DNA of 64,000 nt, from contig CBIHPP010000006.1 of the NCBI GenBank assembly GCA_966212235.1, forward strand, positions 310,001 to 374,000. The letters are read 5' to 3'. Position numbers and translations under genes: made by a program. The DNA is from Niastella sp966212235. GTDB taxonomy: Bacteria; Bacteroidota; Bacteroidia; Chitinophagales; Chitinophagaceae. This document shows positions 8,980-19,385 of this stretch, one piece after another. Within the stretch, counting starts at the first letter, position 1, and each line of letters starts with the position of its first letter. The notes beneath the pieces were generated by a model that made no database searches, was not told the DNA's origin, and worked only from the letters and a program-made list of their open reading frames with translations.

Positions 8980-9639
8980 TCAAAATCCTAATCCTATGTA
9001 TAATGAGATAGCGCTGTTCTTCGAATCTTTTGTTAATTCGCCAGAAAGGCTACCGGATTTACCGATCTCCCGAAATCCATAGTTGTAGCGGGCACCGATG
9101 GTAAAGTTAGAAATATCTATGCCTAACCCACCGACTACACCGTAGTCAAAACGATTGAAGTTTTCTGCATCCAGATCTGTGATGTCATTGATCGTTCCAT
9201 TATCCTTCAGATCTTTCACATTTGCAGCTGCGAGATAAGAAACATAAGGACCAGCATGTAAATTGAAATTTTTGGTCACATTAAAAACTGCCAATACAGG
9301 CATTTCAATATAATTCAAATTGAACCTGTACTCGCCTTTTCCTTCAATGAAATTATTATACGTCTCTTTGGCGCCTTTACTCGAATACAATAATTCATGT
9401 TGAATAGAAAACCCTTGGGTAATAGGCAACTTGACAAAGAAACCGGCATTGAAACCTACTTTCATATTCTCATCCGATACATCCTTTACATACATATTGG
9501 TGAGATTCACGCCTCCTTTAATACCGAATTTAGGTGTTAATGAATTTTCCGCTGAGGTCTTTTGCTCCTGCGCAAACAAACCTGTTCCTGCTGTTAAAAA
9601 AGCGGCCGATAATAAGCTAGCACACATAATCCTTTTCAT
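8980..9639 (-). CDS. Porin-family outer-membrane beta-barrel protein (OMP_b-brl_2 type)
   Basis: The 219-residue product starts with a signal peptide (MKRIMCASLLSAAFLTAGTG, cleavage after LFAQ). The mature part has alternating strands typical of small eight-stranded barrels of the PF13568 type, begins FGIKGGVNLTNMY, contains SIQHELLYSSKGA and HAGPYVSYL, and ends with aromatic YIGLGF, the usual C-terminal signal for outer-membrane insertion. The ATG at 9639 is chosen because it starts the signal peptide; in-frame upstream starts would place about 50 unrelated residues ahead of it. It is a single gene with a shared terminator; cargo and role are unknown. Confidence 0.85.
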   Translation of the reverse strand: MKRIMCASLLSAAFLTAGTGLFAQEQKTSAENSLTPKFGIKGGVNLTNMYVKDVSDENMKVGFNAGFFVKLPITQGFSIQHELLYSSKGAKETYNNFIEGKGEYRFNLNYIEMPVLAVFNVTKNFNLHAGPYVSYLAAANVKDLKDNGTINDITDLDAENFNRFDYGVVGGLGIDISNFTIGARYNYGFREIGKSGSLSGELTKDSKNSAISLYIGLGF

Positions 9640-9836
9640 AAGAAAAATTTTTAAGAAACAATTTTCTACACCTGTTAAATTTCTATGCCCATAGCGTAAT
9701 GTAGTCTTGTACTTCACTACAGAATTTCTCCGGGGAAATATATCCTCATTCGTTGCCACAAAATGGTTAGTTTTTGTCATCCCTATTATAATGGGCACAA
9801 TAATTTTTAGTAAGTAATAGACCTAATTACTATGAC

Positions 9837-10034
9837 ATGAGTAAATTCCTTACATATGTAAAAGCAGTTTTCGTAGCTACGATAAACGTTTGTTTATTAT
9901 GCGGAGCAGGGTATGTATTTGACTGGTTTGGATTTGTATTCAAAAAATCAACGCTTAGCGGCCGTAGAATAAAACGTTTTGTTTCACGAAGTTTATACCG
10001 GCGCCAATTAAACGAACATAGCAATTACAGCTAA
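9837..10034 (+). CDS. Small hypothetical protein, possible membrane peptide
   Basis: A 65-codon open frame starts at the ATG at 9837 and ends 26 bp before the AsmA-like gene. It has one hydrophobic stretch (AVFVATINVCLLCGAGYVFDW) and a basic C-terminal half. No family is recognised. Support comes only from position and the membrane-like segment; a comparable frame runs on the opposite strand, so it may not be real. Confidence 0.3.
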   Translation: MSKFLTYVKAVFVATINVCLLCGAGYVFDWFGFVFKKSTLSGRRIKRFVSRSLYRRQLNEHSNYS

Positions 10035-10060
10035 TATCACCCCCTAAATGCAATTATTAA

Positions 10061-11707
10061 ATGAAAAAGCTGCTCTTTCTATTCATCCTTATTCTATTGG
10101 TTGCTGCCGGCGTGGTATACTATAAAAAATGGCGCAATGATTTTTTAAGAAAAGATGTTCCCCGACTCGTCTTCCTTGAATCAGATAGCCTGTACCGGAT
10201 TACCTATGACACCATCGACATCGATGAAGTAGATGGGGAAATAATGATCAGGAATCTGCGGCTCACGCCCGACTCTACTTACAAAAAATCAAACGACAGC
10301 ACCCTTCCAAGAAATCTGCTGCAGGTCACCGTTCCGGAGATAATTATTACCGGTGTACAAACCGATGCTGCTGTTTTAAATAAAGAAATAATAGCTGCCA
10401 CGATCAAATTAACCAGCCCTGTGGTTACCATGTTCACGAACCGGCAGGCCATCAAAGAAACTGATTCCACCCAAATGACCGATAAAATATACAAAGTATT
10501 GTTGCGCGGACTTGAAAAGATAAGTGTTGATACCATTCTTATCACAGACGCAGATTATCATATTTGCCAATGGCATAATGGAGATACAATATTCAGCAGC
10601 TCAAAAATAAATGCGCAACTTCATCATATCAATATCAGTGATAGTACCAGTACCGATACATCAAGAGTATTGTTTGCAGAAAAAGCCATGTTAGCAATCA
10701 ATAAAATAATAATATACAGCAAAAACAACTTGTATAACTATCAATTCAATGACATACAATTACATTCACACGAAAAATCATTTGCCGTAAAAAATTTGCA
10801 TGTAACGCCAACTCTGGGTGAAGCAGCACATATGCGGGCCGTCAAATGGCAAACCGACCGGCTTGATTTTGATCTCTACAACCTCCTCTTCAAACAGATT
10901 AATGTACAGGAGATATTAAAAGGGAACCTGATAGCGGATGAATTGACCATCAAAAATGCGCAGTTTAAAATATTCAGAGATAAAGCGTATCCTCAGAAAA
11001 ATGAGAGTAAAATAGGACATAACCCACATCAGGAACTTTTAAAAATACCCGTTGATCTTGCACTGAAAAAAGTTATTGTACAGGATGGAGAAATAGAATA
11101 CAAAGAAAAAAATCCGCAAACCGGCAGCAGTGGTGTTGTTGTGTTTAACGATGTAAACGCAAGCCTGCATAATGTGACCAACATCCAGCATAAAATCCGG
11201 GACAATAACATCTTCACGGTACACTTCAACAGCCGTTTCCTTAATAAGATCCCACTGTCAGCTACCCTGCAATTTTACCTGAACAGTAAAAATGGAAAGT
11301 TTACGGTGAATGGAAGCATGAAATCAACGGATGCAACCATCTTCAATCAATTAAGCAAACCTATGGCGCTGGTTGAAATTAATTCAGGCACTATCAATAG
11401 CCTTGATTTTAATTTAATCTGCAACGACTACAACGCCAAAGGGATCATTCGGCTGTTGTATAATGACCTGAATGTTAAAATACTAAAACAGGAGGACATT
11501 AGTAAAGAATACAAGGCAAAAAAAATGATCTCTTTACTGGCCAATTTGGCTATTGCCAATGCCAACCCCGATAAAAATAAACCGGCAAAAGTCGTTACCG
11601 TCAATCATGCAAGAGATATCAATAAGTCAATGTTCAATCTTATCTGGAAATCAATTTTTGAAGGCGCACAAAAAACGGTTGGGATCGATGGGAAGCTCCC
11701 TGGATAA
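10061..11707 (+). CDS. AsmA-superfamily-like envelope protein, hypothetical
   Basis: The 548-residue protein starts with an uncleaved membrane anchor (residues 3-21, LLFLFILILLVAAGVVYY) and continues as a long beta-rich periplasmic region. Features such as VQEILKGNLIADELTIKNAQ, VIVQDGEIEYKE, and the end segment GTINSLDFNLICNDYNAKG followed by GIIRLLYNDLNVKIL are those of AsmA/DUF748-like proteins, thought to form beta-groove bridges for lipid or protein traffic between membranes. It is much shorter than TamB encoded nearby. The link is by pattern, not by a search. No operon partner is clear; a GATAAT repeat follows the stop codon immediately. Confidence 0.55.
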   Translation: MKKLLFLFILILLVAAGVVYYKKWRNDFLRKDVPRLVFLESDSLYRITYDTIDIDEVDGEIMIRNLRLTPDSTYKKSNDSTLPRNLLQVTVPEIIITGVQTDAAVLNKEIIAATIKLTSPVVTMFTNRQAIKETDSTQMTDKIYKVLLRGLEKISVDTILITDADYHICQWHNGDTIFSSSKINAQLHHINISDSTSTDTSRVLFAEKAMLAINKIIIYSKNNLYNYQFNDIQLHSHEKSFAVKNLHVTPTLGEAAHMRAVKWQTDRLDFDLYNLLFKQINVQEILKGNLIADELTIKNAQFKIFRDKAYPQKNESKIGHNPHQELLKIPVDLALKKVIVQDGEIEYKEKNPQTGSSGVVVFNDVNASLHNVTNIQHKIRDNNIFTVHFNSRFLNKIPLSATLQFYLNSKNGKFTVNGSMKSTDATIFNQLSKPMALVEINSGTINSLDFNLICNDYNAKGIIRLLYNDLNVKILKQEDISKEYKAKKMISLLANLAIANANPDKNKPAKVVTVNHARDINKSMFNLIWKSIFEGAQKTVGIDGKLPG

Positions 11708-11709
11708 AT

Positions 11710-11736
11710 TTGATAATGTGATAATTCGATAATGAA
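11710..11736. repeat. Short periodic GATAAT array after a stop codon
   Basis: Three GATAAT units with short spacers (TTGATAATG, TGATAATTC, GATAATG) lie directly after the stop of the AsmA-like gene. A related array is at 26113-26151. The sequence is non-coding. Confidence 0.6.
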
Positions 11737-11791
11737 ATGCAGCTACATGCTATTCGCTTTCGGCGTGAAGTTGAATTCCATTATAACATTG

Positions 11792-14089
11792 CTAGAACGG
11801 GTACCCAATAGCGAGGTTAAATATCAGGTTCTCTTTTCTCCATTGAGAGCTGCCAAAATCAAACTGACCCAACACCCAACGTTGTCCCGCAGGCAGCCAG
11901 GGTTTACGCATAGGGAAAGCCAGGTCGAACCGCAATACTAAAAAGCTCAGGTCAAAACGAATACCTACACCAGTACCGGCCGCCAGCTCACTGAGGAATT
12001 TACTGGTAAATAAAGAGCCCGCCTTGGTAGTATCTTCATTAAATAACCACACATTACCGGCATCCACAAATACAGCGCCCTGTATAATACCTGCAATCGG
12101 GAAACGTAACTCTGTATTCAGTTCCAGTTTTATATCACCGGGTTGTTCAGCCAGCAAACCGGTATTTTGCGGCGCCTCATATGTACCCGGACCAACCGAA
12201 CGGCTTCTGAAAGCCCTTATACTATTGTTACCGCCCGAGAAAAATTGTTTTATGTAAGGCAATTGGCTCGAATTGCCATACGGTATACCTATACCCACCA
12301 TAACACGATTGGCCCAAACGCTGTTTTCGCCAATTTTCCGGTAAAACCTGAAATCCGATTGTAACCTCGTGTATTGAGAGAATTGCGCACCGAATATCTT
12401 TGCCGTATCCATCTTGCTAACATTGGCGCCCATGACCAGCCCGGCTACATTACCCGACAGATCAATACCGGCATTAAAATAAAACCCGTTTACAGGTTTG
12501 TAGTTCAGCACATTCGTGTAGGTATAGTTGTATTCAGAGCCCAGGATAAATTGCTTTTCAATGGCCTTCAGCAGCGTAACATTGTTTTTTGCACTGTCGT
12601 TATATTCCGGTGTAACATTAGCTGGTTGAATATAATTTATAGTAATGGGGTTCAGTTCATGTTCTTTTTCCACCGATTCTTTCCAGTTATAACCAAAACT
12701 GGTCCTGAATGAATTCATGGTGTACAGCTTTTGACGTTGTAAGATGTCGTACCCCAGCTTTATGGTGGTGCGGGGAAGGAAACCACCCTTTGTATTGAAA
12801 TTAAAGAACGGCACCAGGAACCGGGGGAACGAAAAAGAAGGCTCCAGTCCAAACCGGAACGTATTATACCCCCTGAACTGGCCACTGTATTGTATTTCAA
12901 AACCGGCCGATGCTTTAACAGCAAACTGTTCTCCGCCCCGCAACGCATTTCGATTCCGCCACCCGATGGTAATATTTGAACCGGTCAGGTTGTTTGATTT
13001 TGTATTCCCATTCAACTCCAAACGCAACGACTTCTTAGGCAACCGGGTGAGATAGTAATACGCATTTAGCTTTCCTGAATCTGTATTGGGCACTACTTCA
13101 AACCGGTTCTTTACAAATTTGAAAATATTCATACTGATCAACCGGCTGATGCTGGCATTGTGATCGGTACGGTTGTATACATCACCGGTATTGAAAGTCA
13201 TCGACTGCTGAAAAAGCTTGGGTTTAAAAATCTTCCTTTTGTCAATTACATAATAACCCTTGAAATAAGTGGCGCCGGCCTTGTTGGTATCCATTTGACC
13301 CGGTTCTAAATTAAAGCCGGTAAAAATAAACACATCATTTATCCGGTATACTTTTTCCGCTGCAGATGGTATGGTCGGTTTAACGGTTACGAAAAGATTT
13401 ACTTTATTATTGCCAACAGTTGTATCGGCTTTTATAAGCAGGTGTTCAGGGCTAAAGAAATAAAAACCGTTTTCTTTGAGGTGATTGTCTATCCGTTGTC
13501 TTTCGGCTGTAATAACTTCCAGGTCAAACGGATCGTTAACTTTTAGTAAGGATTCCGGCATTGTTTCCCGAACGGAATTGTGTAGTATGGAACTATCACC
13601 CTTAAACTGCACCTGCTGCACATGATATTGATTGCCCGTTTGAACCGTGTACAGGGCTGTGGCCTTTTTTCGTTTTACGGTAGTATCCCCTTCAACCTGT
13701 GCATTAAAATACCCTTTGTTCACCACGTAGCTATTCAATACCTGTACATTGTTAGTAAGGTTGAGCGTACTTAACAAAACGGGCGGTTGTCCGAACTGTT
13801 CCCGTATCCATTTACCCGGCCCTTTTTTAGCCTTCGCAAAAGCATTGTAAATATTTAGTTTGAAAGGGATCCCTAAAAATTTTGGATTTGGTACAGGCCG
13901 GGTAAGCGATGATAACTGTTTGCGTAATGCCTTTTTCTTTTTATTGGAGATTTGATCATCCTTAAAACTAACCTTTGCACCCGTATACAAAGCATCGCCG
14001 GGTGGCAAATTTTTCGTGCTGGAACAGGCATAAAAGAAAATTGTACACAGTACCAGCCCCCAATAATATGTGCAGTTAGCTGTCTTCAC
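11792..14089 (-). CDS. tamL: TamL: BamA/TamA-family outer-membrane lipoprotein
   Basis: The 765-residue protein is an Omp85 family member: POTRA-like region (residues 40-330, with GYFNAQVEGDTTVKRKK), then a 16-strand barrel ending in the D15 domain (FFSGGNNSIRAFRSRSVGPG, then LELNTELRFPIAG, then GVGIRFDLSFLVLRFDLAFP). Unlike TamA of Proteobacteria it starts with a lipoprotein signal (ATIFFYAC-type lipobox, Cys22 followed by SSTKN), the hallmark of Bacteroidota TamL. With TamB it should move proteins or lipids to the outer membrane. It starts with GTG at 14089, inside the last codons of tamB (14-bp overlap), so translation is probably coupled. No ATG fits the lipoprotein signal. The C-terminal residue is Phe, as usual for barrels. 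Confidence 0.93.
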   Translation of the reverse strand: MKTANCTYYWGLVLCTIFFYACSSTKNLPPGDALYTGAKVSFKDDQISNKKKKALRKQLSSLTRPVPNPKFLGIPFKLNIYNAFAKAKKGPGKWIREQFGQPPVLLSTLNLTNNVQVLNSYVVNKGYFNAQVEGDTTVKRKKATALYTVQTGNQYHVQQVQFKGDSSILHNSVRETMPESLLKVNDPFDLEVITAERQRIDNHLKENGFYFFSPEHLLIKADTTVGNNKVNLFVTVKPTIPSAAEKVYRINDVFIFTGFNLEPGQMDTNKAGATYFKGYYVIDKRKIFKPKLFQQSMTFNTGDVYNRTDHNASISRLISMNIFKFVKNRFEVVPNTDSGKLNAYYYLTRLPKKSLRLELNGNTKSNNLTGSNITIGWRNRNALRGGEQFAVKASAGFEIQYSGQFRGYNTFRFGLEPSFSFPRFLVPFFNFNTKGGFLPRTTIKLGYDILQRQKLYTMNSFRTSFGYNWKESVEKEHELNPITINYIQPANVTPEYNDSAKNNVTLLKAIEKQFILGSEYNYTYTNVLNYKPVNGFYFNAGIDLSGNVAGLVMGANVSKMDTAKIFGAQFSQYTRLQSDFRFYRKIGENSVWANRVMVGIGIPYGNSSQLPYIKQFFSGGNNSIRAFRSRSVGPGTYEAPQNTGLLAEQPGDIKLELNTELRFPIAGIIQGAVFVDAGNVWLFNEDTTKAGSLFTSKFLSELAAGTGVGIRFDLSFLVLRFDLAFPMRKPWLPAGQRWVLGQFDFGSSQWRKENLIFNLAIGYPF

Positions 14090-17000
14090 GCTTTATGAAT
14101 TCCCTGTTTTCGGTTGATGGAATATTGGTTTGCGGAGGCGGTGGTGTTTGCTGGCTTTTTTGTTCAGCTTCCTGTGCCCGCTGACGCTGTTGACGTCTTT
14201 CTTCACGTCCCTTTTTACCGAGGAAGAGATTTTTGAATTTATTATAGTCAAGCGTAATAATAAATCCTACACCTGTTTCTATAACATAGCCTTCAATAAC
14301 GCCTTCATATTCGTTTTTGCGATAGGCCCGCAACATATACCGGCGATCCTGGCTCAGGCTATAATCCACGGCTACGTTACCTGCTATATTACTGGTGTTT
14401 CGATTGGTGTTTTGTGCACCTTCCAGTTCAAAATTACTGCCTACAGTTACCGTAAGCCGATCATTCAACAGGCGTTTTGACAATGCCACATTCAAATCGG
14501 TACGGGTTTGTGCAGTACCGGTTGAATAATCATCAAAAGACGTTACATCGAAATTAAGATCAACGCCCTGTACCAGGTCAGAAGCCAATCTGTTCAATTG
14601 TTCGGTTAATAATTTGCTGGCGCTTTGGCGGGCAAAATATTCAGCGGTTAAACCGCCTGCACTGCTTTCAAACGGATTTTCTCCAACAAACCGGTTCAGT
14701 AACATCAGGGAGAACACCTGTTTATTCAACTCAGAGGGTTCCTGCCGCAACTGGGTAAGCCGGTAATTGATGGTGGTAGCGGTCCCTTTTGATATCTCAT
14801 TGCTTTCTTCAGGCAACTGAATATCAAAACTTACCTGCGGCCGTAACAACTCACCCTGCAATATCAGCAAAACATTAAAGGGTAGCCGCTGCAAATAGAC
14901 ATTTCTGGAGCTGGCATCTTGTTCATCAATCTGGTTTTTTACCAAATCTATGGGTGCGGCTTTCGTTTTATAAACAGCCGTTATATTCAGATCGGCCTTG
15001 GTAGGTTCGCCATTCCAAACAATTTTGCTGCCTTCCTGTATCTCGAATTTCCGACGTAATAAATTATAGTTTAGCTCGTAGGCGCCGCCTTTGATCTCAT
15101 AAGAACCAGTTAAGGTGGTTTTACCGCTTGGATCAATGCCGCCCGAAAGCAATCCTTCTCCCTGCATCCGGATGAAATCTCCATTCCCTTCATCTACTAC
15201 TATACTGAATATGGCTTCTTTTTTAATTTCCACGTTGGCAGTAATATCCAAACCGGTTAAGAAAGATCTGTTCAGGGAATCAAAACCGGCACGGGCGTTC
15301 ATAAACAAAGTATCGTTCTCGGGCGCATCCATATCTACAAACTGCACAATACCTTCGCGATTTACAACAGAGGGGTCCTGTTGCGGCAATACTACCGTTA
15401 TATTTGTTTTATCCGCAATGGTAATACTTCCATCTACAACCGGCTGCTCGGCTGTTCCTCTTATTTTCATATTGCTGCTGAAGATCAACTGACCATAATA
15501 CAGCCTGTTGTGCTGTTTGGTACTGTTCATTGCCTGGAAGTTGTTTGCCCTTACAACAAGATCAAACCGGTATTTCGAAAAATCAGTAGTGTAAACCATT
15601 CCATCGATGGTGGCTTTATTCTTTGCTGAGTCTTCTATAATAAATTTGTCGAACCGTATGCCCTCGTTGTTAATAGCCAGCGTTTCATCTTCAATGTGGA
15701 AATAACTGTTGAGCATGCTTAAATTGAAGGCGGTTTGTTTAAAGTTCAGCCCACCATCTATTTTGAGTTTAGCGAACGACCCTGAAACATCAAACTTCCC
15801 CGTTACGCGGCCTGAGGCGTTTTTAATGGCTCCCATACTGGCCCCTTCTATAGTGGCCATATTTAAGGTATCCAGCGCCAGTTTAAATTTGAAGTCATTG
15901 CCGTTCACTGGTTTTAGATAAAAATCTCCGTTCACGGTTGCATGGTTACCACGACCGGTTAAAACAATATCAGCATTTATGATGTCGGGAGTTGTATTTT
16001 TTGCTTTTACGATAACATTCCCCACCGTATCGCCCTTGAAATTGAGGTTACGGATCGTTACATCTCCTGAAAACAACGGTTGCGTGGTCAGGTTATGTAG
16101 CAGGATCTGTCCATCAAGCGTTCCATCAACCGCCAATGAATCGGAAGTAACAAAAGCCGCGAGGGTTGAGATCTGAAAACTGGTAAAGCTGGCTTCCGTC
16201 GGTGCATTGAGCATATTCCCTCTGCTCTTCAGGCTAATTTGCTGAAAGTTGTGGTTCAGCATAAAATTAGTGACCCTGATATCGTTGTTCCCGATATGTA
16301 TCACATTATCCGGCGCAACGCTCCAGAGATCATAGTTTAGTAATAAGCTATCGGGTTTCAGGCTGATATCGTAAATACCGAATTGAGGTTGCTGCATGGT
16401 TCCCGGTATCGCATATTGAATCCGGCCATACCGGTCATGAAAGCGGGAAAAGAAATCTACTTTATTGTGGGCTGCGGTGGCGCGAACGTATGCATTGTGC
16501 ACCGAATTACCGCCGATCAGTATTTGATTCGCTGTGGTAGTTAGACTTAACGTACTGTCGCGGGCCCCGGCATCCAACTGCATGTTTTCAATGGTAATGG
16601 CATTGGTAACCAGTACCGGCATTTGCGCATTGGCCCGCCAGCCACTATCGCTGGCAAAATGGGCATTCACCTGTAACGTTTGAAACCGCTGCAAGGTGGG
16701 AAACGCTATTTTTAATGCCGGATTATCGGTTACATATAAAGCCAGCCTGAAATTATAAGGTGTTGTAGCGGCGGCCGGTTGTGTTGCAGGCATGATAGAA
16801 AAATAAGGTTGTACCGCCTGTGAAAAAATAGTTCCCAGCTGTGATAATTTATATACGCCGGCCAACCGGGCTTTAGCTATGTCGCTTTCAACGGTAATGC
16901 GGCTGCTATCCCTTGTTTGATCCGCTACTATGCGAACAGTATCCAACTGCAACCGGTCGTTGCCGGTTACCAGTAACGAGTGAATGATATCTACACGGCC

Positions 17001-19220
17001 CTGCAAGCTATCGGGGTTTATATTCGACAGGTCGGCCACTATTTTTCCCCGGTAAACAACATCCTGGGTTGTTAAATGGAGCGGTTTTGTTTTTATGCTG
17101 TCTACCATTATGTCGGCCATAAGTGCCGGATCAGCCAACGCCAGGTTCACAGAAATACCTCCGGCAAGGCGAATATTATCATCAGCGATACTTACATTGC
17201 CTTTCGCCTGCTGGTCTTTGATGGCTGCGTCCAGGTTTATGTTTCGATAATTATATTGTTGAAATCCCACCGATGATATCGTGCCTTTCAGGGTAGCATC
17301 GGCTGTTTGCTGGGTTAATCCTTTACCCTGCACATGCAGATTGGCAGATACCGATTGCAGGTTGGGGTTTTTCAAAATACTTCCGGCCTGTACCTGTTGC
17401 GCCTGGACCTGCATGTTATAGCTGGCCGCTTTCATATCCTGGTAATTGGCCATGGTTCCGTTCAGCGCCACATTTCCCGACGAGCTTTTTACCTGTACAT
17501 TGGTGCGCATTTGCTTTCCGTTCCCTTTAACAGTTCCGGTGAGTTGCATGGTAGCGGGAATTTCTATCTGTTTGCGAATGGCTTCAGGAAGAAATTGTTC
17601 AGCGTCTTTTTTGGTGGTGCGTATTTCGTTGATCCGGATATCGCCATATAATTTCTCCATGGAAGGTAAACCCACCACAGTGCCCGCTACATCTATGCGG
17701 GTATTGTTCCATCCCTGCACCTGTAATACCCTCGCGGTAAGGCGATCTATGCGGCCACTGACGTCAGCATTGATCTTAAACACTGTAGCCGGGTTATTAA
17801 ACACAGGTTGGCTTCTGAGATCGGGAACGAAATACAGGATGTCTCTGTTGGAAACATAGCAACCAGGCAACACCGCCTTTACCTGCAAACTACCGATATC
17901 TTTTTGAATGCTTTCCAGCGAAGAATAGTCGAGGTGAATAGTATGTTTGATACGTGTACCAGGCGTTTGAACCAACAAACGGTCAGCATATATTTTCTGA
18001 CCGGTATATACAAAATCACCCTGCAGTTGCTGTAATGTAAAGCCGCTTTGTTCTTTAAACGCAGCCTCCTGTACAGAAGCCGTTATGGAATCTTCATCCA
18101 TTAAAATATGGCTGGCTTGCAACGTAACATCTGCTGCTTTCAGGTGACCATAATCAAGTGCCTGTTTTTGACGCGGCTGGTTTTCATCATCAAACTGAAA
18201 AAATGTTTTTCGGATATTTACATCACGCACATTTATCAGCCAGCTTTGGGCTACTATATCTTTCGCTTCTGTTTTTGCTTTTTCCTTCACCAGTTTCGCC
18301 GATTCCGTTTTACCCACTAAAACCCTGGTTTCTGAACCCAGTAACCGCAACTGGTCAAGCACAATGCGACGGCCATTGAGGTCGGCTGTATTTACGCGCG
18401 TATCCAGACTTAATATCTTTGTCTGTGTATACAATGCCGATACATTATTCCTGTAATCGACATCAATATTTTTAAGCTGTACCTGTTTCAGGTTGATAAC
18501 GGGCATAGGAGCCACCGATGAATCGTTGGCCACTACATCCTGCGTTGTTACCAATGGTTTATATTGATACATTCGGGCTGTTAGTCCATCCAGGTTAACA
18601 ACCGGCACATCGAAAACCTGTTTTTGCAGATCGAATTTTTTTATCCGGCTGTTGAACCGGTGAAGCTGAATACTCCAGTCATTGCCCGAGATGGTGTCTT
18701 TGTAAACAAACCTGATATCATCGAGGTAAAGGTTATCGAGACCCATTTTAAGCGCTGCGGTATCAGCGGGATTTGCAGGCTTTTTATTTTCACTTGCAAA
18801 AGCATCGATCAGGAATTGAAAATTAAATACCGTATCTGGCAGCTGCCTTTTAATTTTTGCCGTCATGTGCTGCAGCCTGAGGTCGCCAATCTGTACTTCA
18901 TTCCGCAATAATTTGAAAATGTTAAGACTGGCCTTAATGCGACCGCCGTACAGGAGGGTATCTTTTGTTTTGTCTTCAACATATACATTATCCAATACAA
19001 CAGAGGAGGGAAAGCCAATATGCAGGCGGCCAATCTCAAAGCGGGTGCCCAATTTATTCTGGAGCCAGGCCTGTACTTTTTTCCGGGCAAAGTTTTGCAC
19101 CGGTGGTGTTTGCACCAATACTGCTATTAGCAGCAGACTTGCCACTATCCACAAGAGTACTTTAGAAGTTATTTTAACCGCTTTCTTCACGTATTTGGCT
19201 TTAGTGTACTGTATTCCCAT
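14076..19220 (-). CDS. tamB: TamB translocation and assembly module protein
   Basis: The 1714-residue protein has one N-terminal anchor (about residues 16-38, ITSKVLLWIVASLLLIAVLV), a very long AsmA-like beta-helical body and the C-terminal TamB (DUF490) domain, with LTGSYEIKGGAYELNYNLLR and KRLLNDRLTVTVGSNFELEG. TamB spans the periplasm as a hydrophobic groove and works with the outer-membrane partner, here TamL, which overlaps it by 14 bp. The C-terminal tail is Gln/Arg-rich and ends in a Pro-rich segment. The ATG at 19220 is preferred over a TTG three bases upstream. A GTAGA-N6-TCTAC palindrome lies about 125-140 bp upstream of the start. Confidence 0.95.
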   Translation of the reverse strand: MGIQYTKAKYVKKAVKITSKVLLWIVASLLLIAVLVQTPPVQNFARKKVQAWLQNKLGTRFEIGRLHIGFPSSVVLDNVYVEDKTKDTLLYGGRIKASLNIFKLLRNEVQIGDLRLQHMTAKIKRQLPDTVFNFQFLIDAFASENKKPANPADTAALKMGLDNLYLDDIRFVYKDTISGNDWSIQLHRFNSRIKKFDLQKQVFDVPVVNLDGLTARMYQYKPLVTTQDVVANDSSVAPMPVINLKQVQLKNIDVDYRNNVSALYTQTKILSLDTRVNTADLNGRRIVLDQLRLLGSETRVLVGKTESAKLVKEKAKTEAKDIVAQSWLINVRDVNIRKTFFQFDDENQPRQKQALDYGHLKAADVTLQASHILMDEDSITASVQEAAFKEQSGFTLQQLQGDFVYTGQKIYADRLLVQTPGTRIKHTIHLDYSSLESIQKDIGSLQVKAVLPGCYVSNRDILYFVPDLRSQPVFNNPATVFKINADVSGRIDRLTARVLQVQGWNNTRIDVAGTVVGLPSMEKLYGDIRINEIRTTKKDAEQFLPEAIRKQIEIPATMQLTGTVKGNGKQMRTNVQVKSSSGNVALNGTMANYQDMKAASYNMQVQAQQVQAGSILKNPNLQSVSANLHVQGKGLTQQTADATLKGTISSVGFQQYNYRNINLDAAIKDQQAKGNVSIADDNIRLAGGISVNLALADPALMADIMVDSIKTKPLHLTTQDVVYRGKIVADLSNINPDSLQGRVDIIHSLLVTGNDRLQLDTVRIVADQTRDSSRITVESDIAKARLAGVYKLSQLGTIFSQAVQPYFSIMPATQPAAATTPYNFRLALYVTDNPALKIAFPTLQRFQTLQVNAHFASDSGWRANAQMPVLVTNAITIENMQLDAGARDSTLSLTTTANQILIGGNSVHNAYVRATAAHNKVDFFSRFHDRYGRIQYAIPGTMQQPQFGIYDISLKPDSLLLNYDLWSVAPDNVIHIGNNDIRVTNFMLNHNFQQISLKSRGNMLNAPTEASFTSFQISTLAAFVTSDSLAVDGTLDGQILLHNLTTQPLFSGDVTIRNLNFKGDTVGNVIVKAKNTTPDIINADIVLTGRGNHATVNGDFYLKPVNGNDFKFKLALDTLNMATIEGASMGAIKNASGRVTGKFDVSGSFAKLKIDGGLNFKQTAFNLSMLNSYFHIEDETLAINNEGIRFDKFIIEDSAKNKATIDGMVYTTDFSKYRFDLVVRANNFQAMNSTKQHNRLYYGQLIFSSNMKIRGTAEQPVVDGSITIADKTNITVVLPQQDPSVVNREGIVQFVDMDAPENDTLFMNARAGFDSLNRSFLTGLDITANVEIKKEAIFSIVVDEGNGDFIRMQGEGLLSGGIDPSGKTTLTGSYEIKGGAYELNYNLLRRKFEIQEGSKIVWNGEPTKADLNITAVYKTKAAPIDLVKNQIDEQDASSRNVYLQRLPFNVLLILQGELLRPQVSFDIQLPEESNEISKGTATTINYRLTQLRQEPSELNKQVFSLMLLNRFVGENPFESSAGGLTAEYFARQSASKLLTEQLNRLASDLVQGVDLNFDVTSFDDYSTGTAQTRTDLNVALSKRLLNDRLTVTVGSNFELEGAQNTNRNTSNIAGNVAVDYSLSQDRRYMLRAYRKNEYEGVIEGYVIETGVGFIITLDYNKFKNLFLGKKGREERRQQRQRAQEAEQKSQQTPPPPQTNIPSTENREFIKREDS

Positions 19221-19343
19221 CAAAAACTACTACAACTAACCGACAGGCTCCCCTTTGAATATACGAAAACAAACAATAAATACCTATGCCATTACAGTGA
19301 GTAATGCAACATGGTAAAGGATATTGACTGCAGGTAAAGGGGT

Positions 19344-19359
19344 GTAGAAAAAAATCTAC
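19344..19359. promoter_or_regulatory. Palindromic element GTAGA-N6-TCTAC, copy 2
   Basis: The arms GTAGA and TCTAC flank six A bases. The surrounding 20 bp (19342-19361, gtgtagaaaaaaatctacgt) are identical to 25391-25410. It lies upstream of tamB and just beyond the stop of the leftward yihY-like gene, so tamB is the likely target. Confidence 0.5.
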
Positions 19360-19385
19360 GTTAAAGGTAAGTGGGAATTCGCTAA

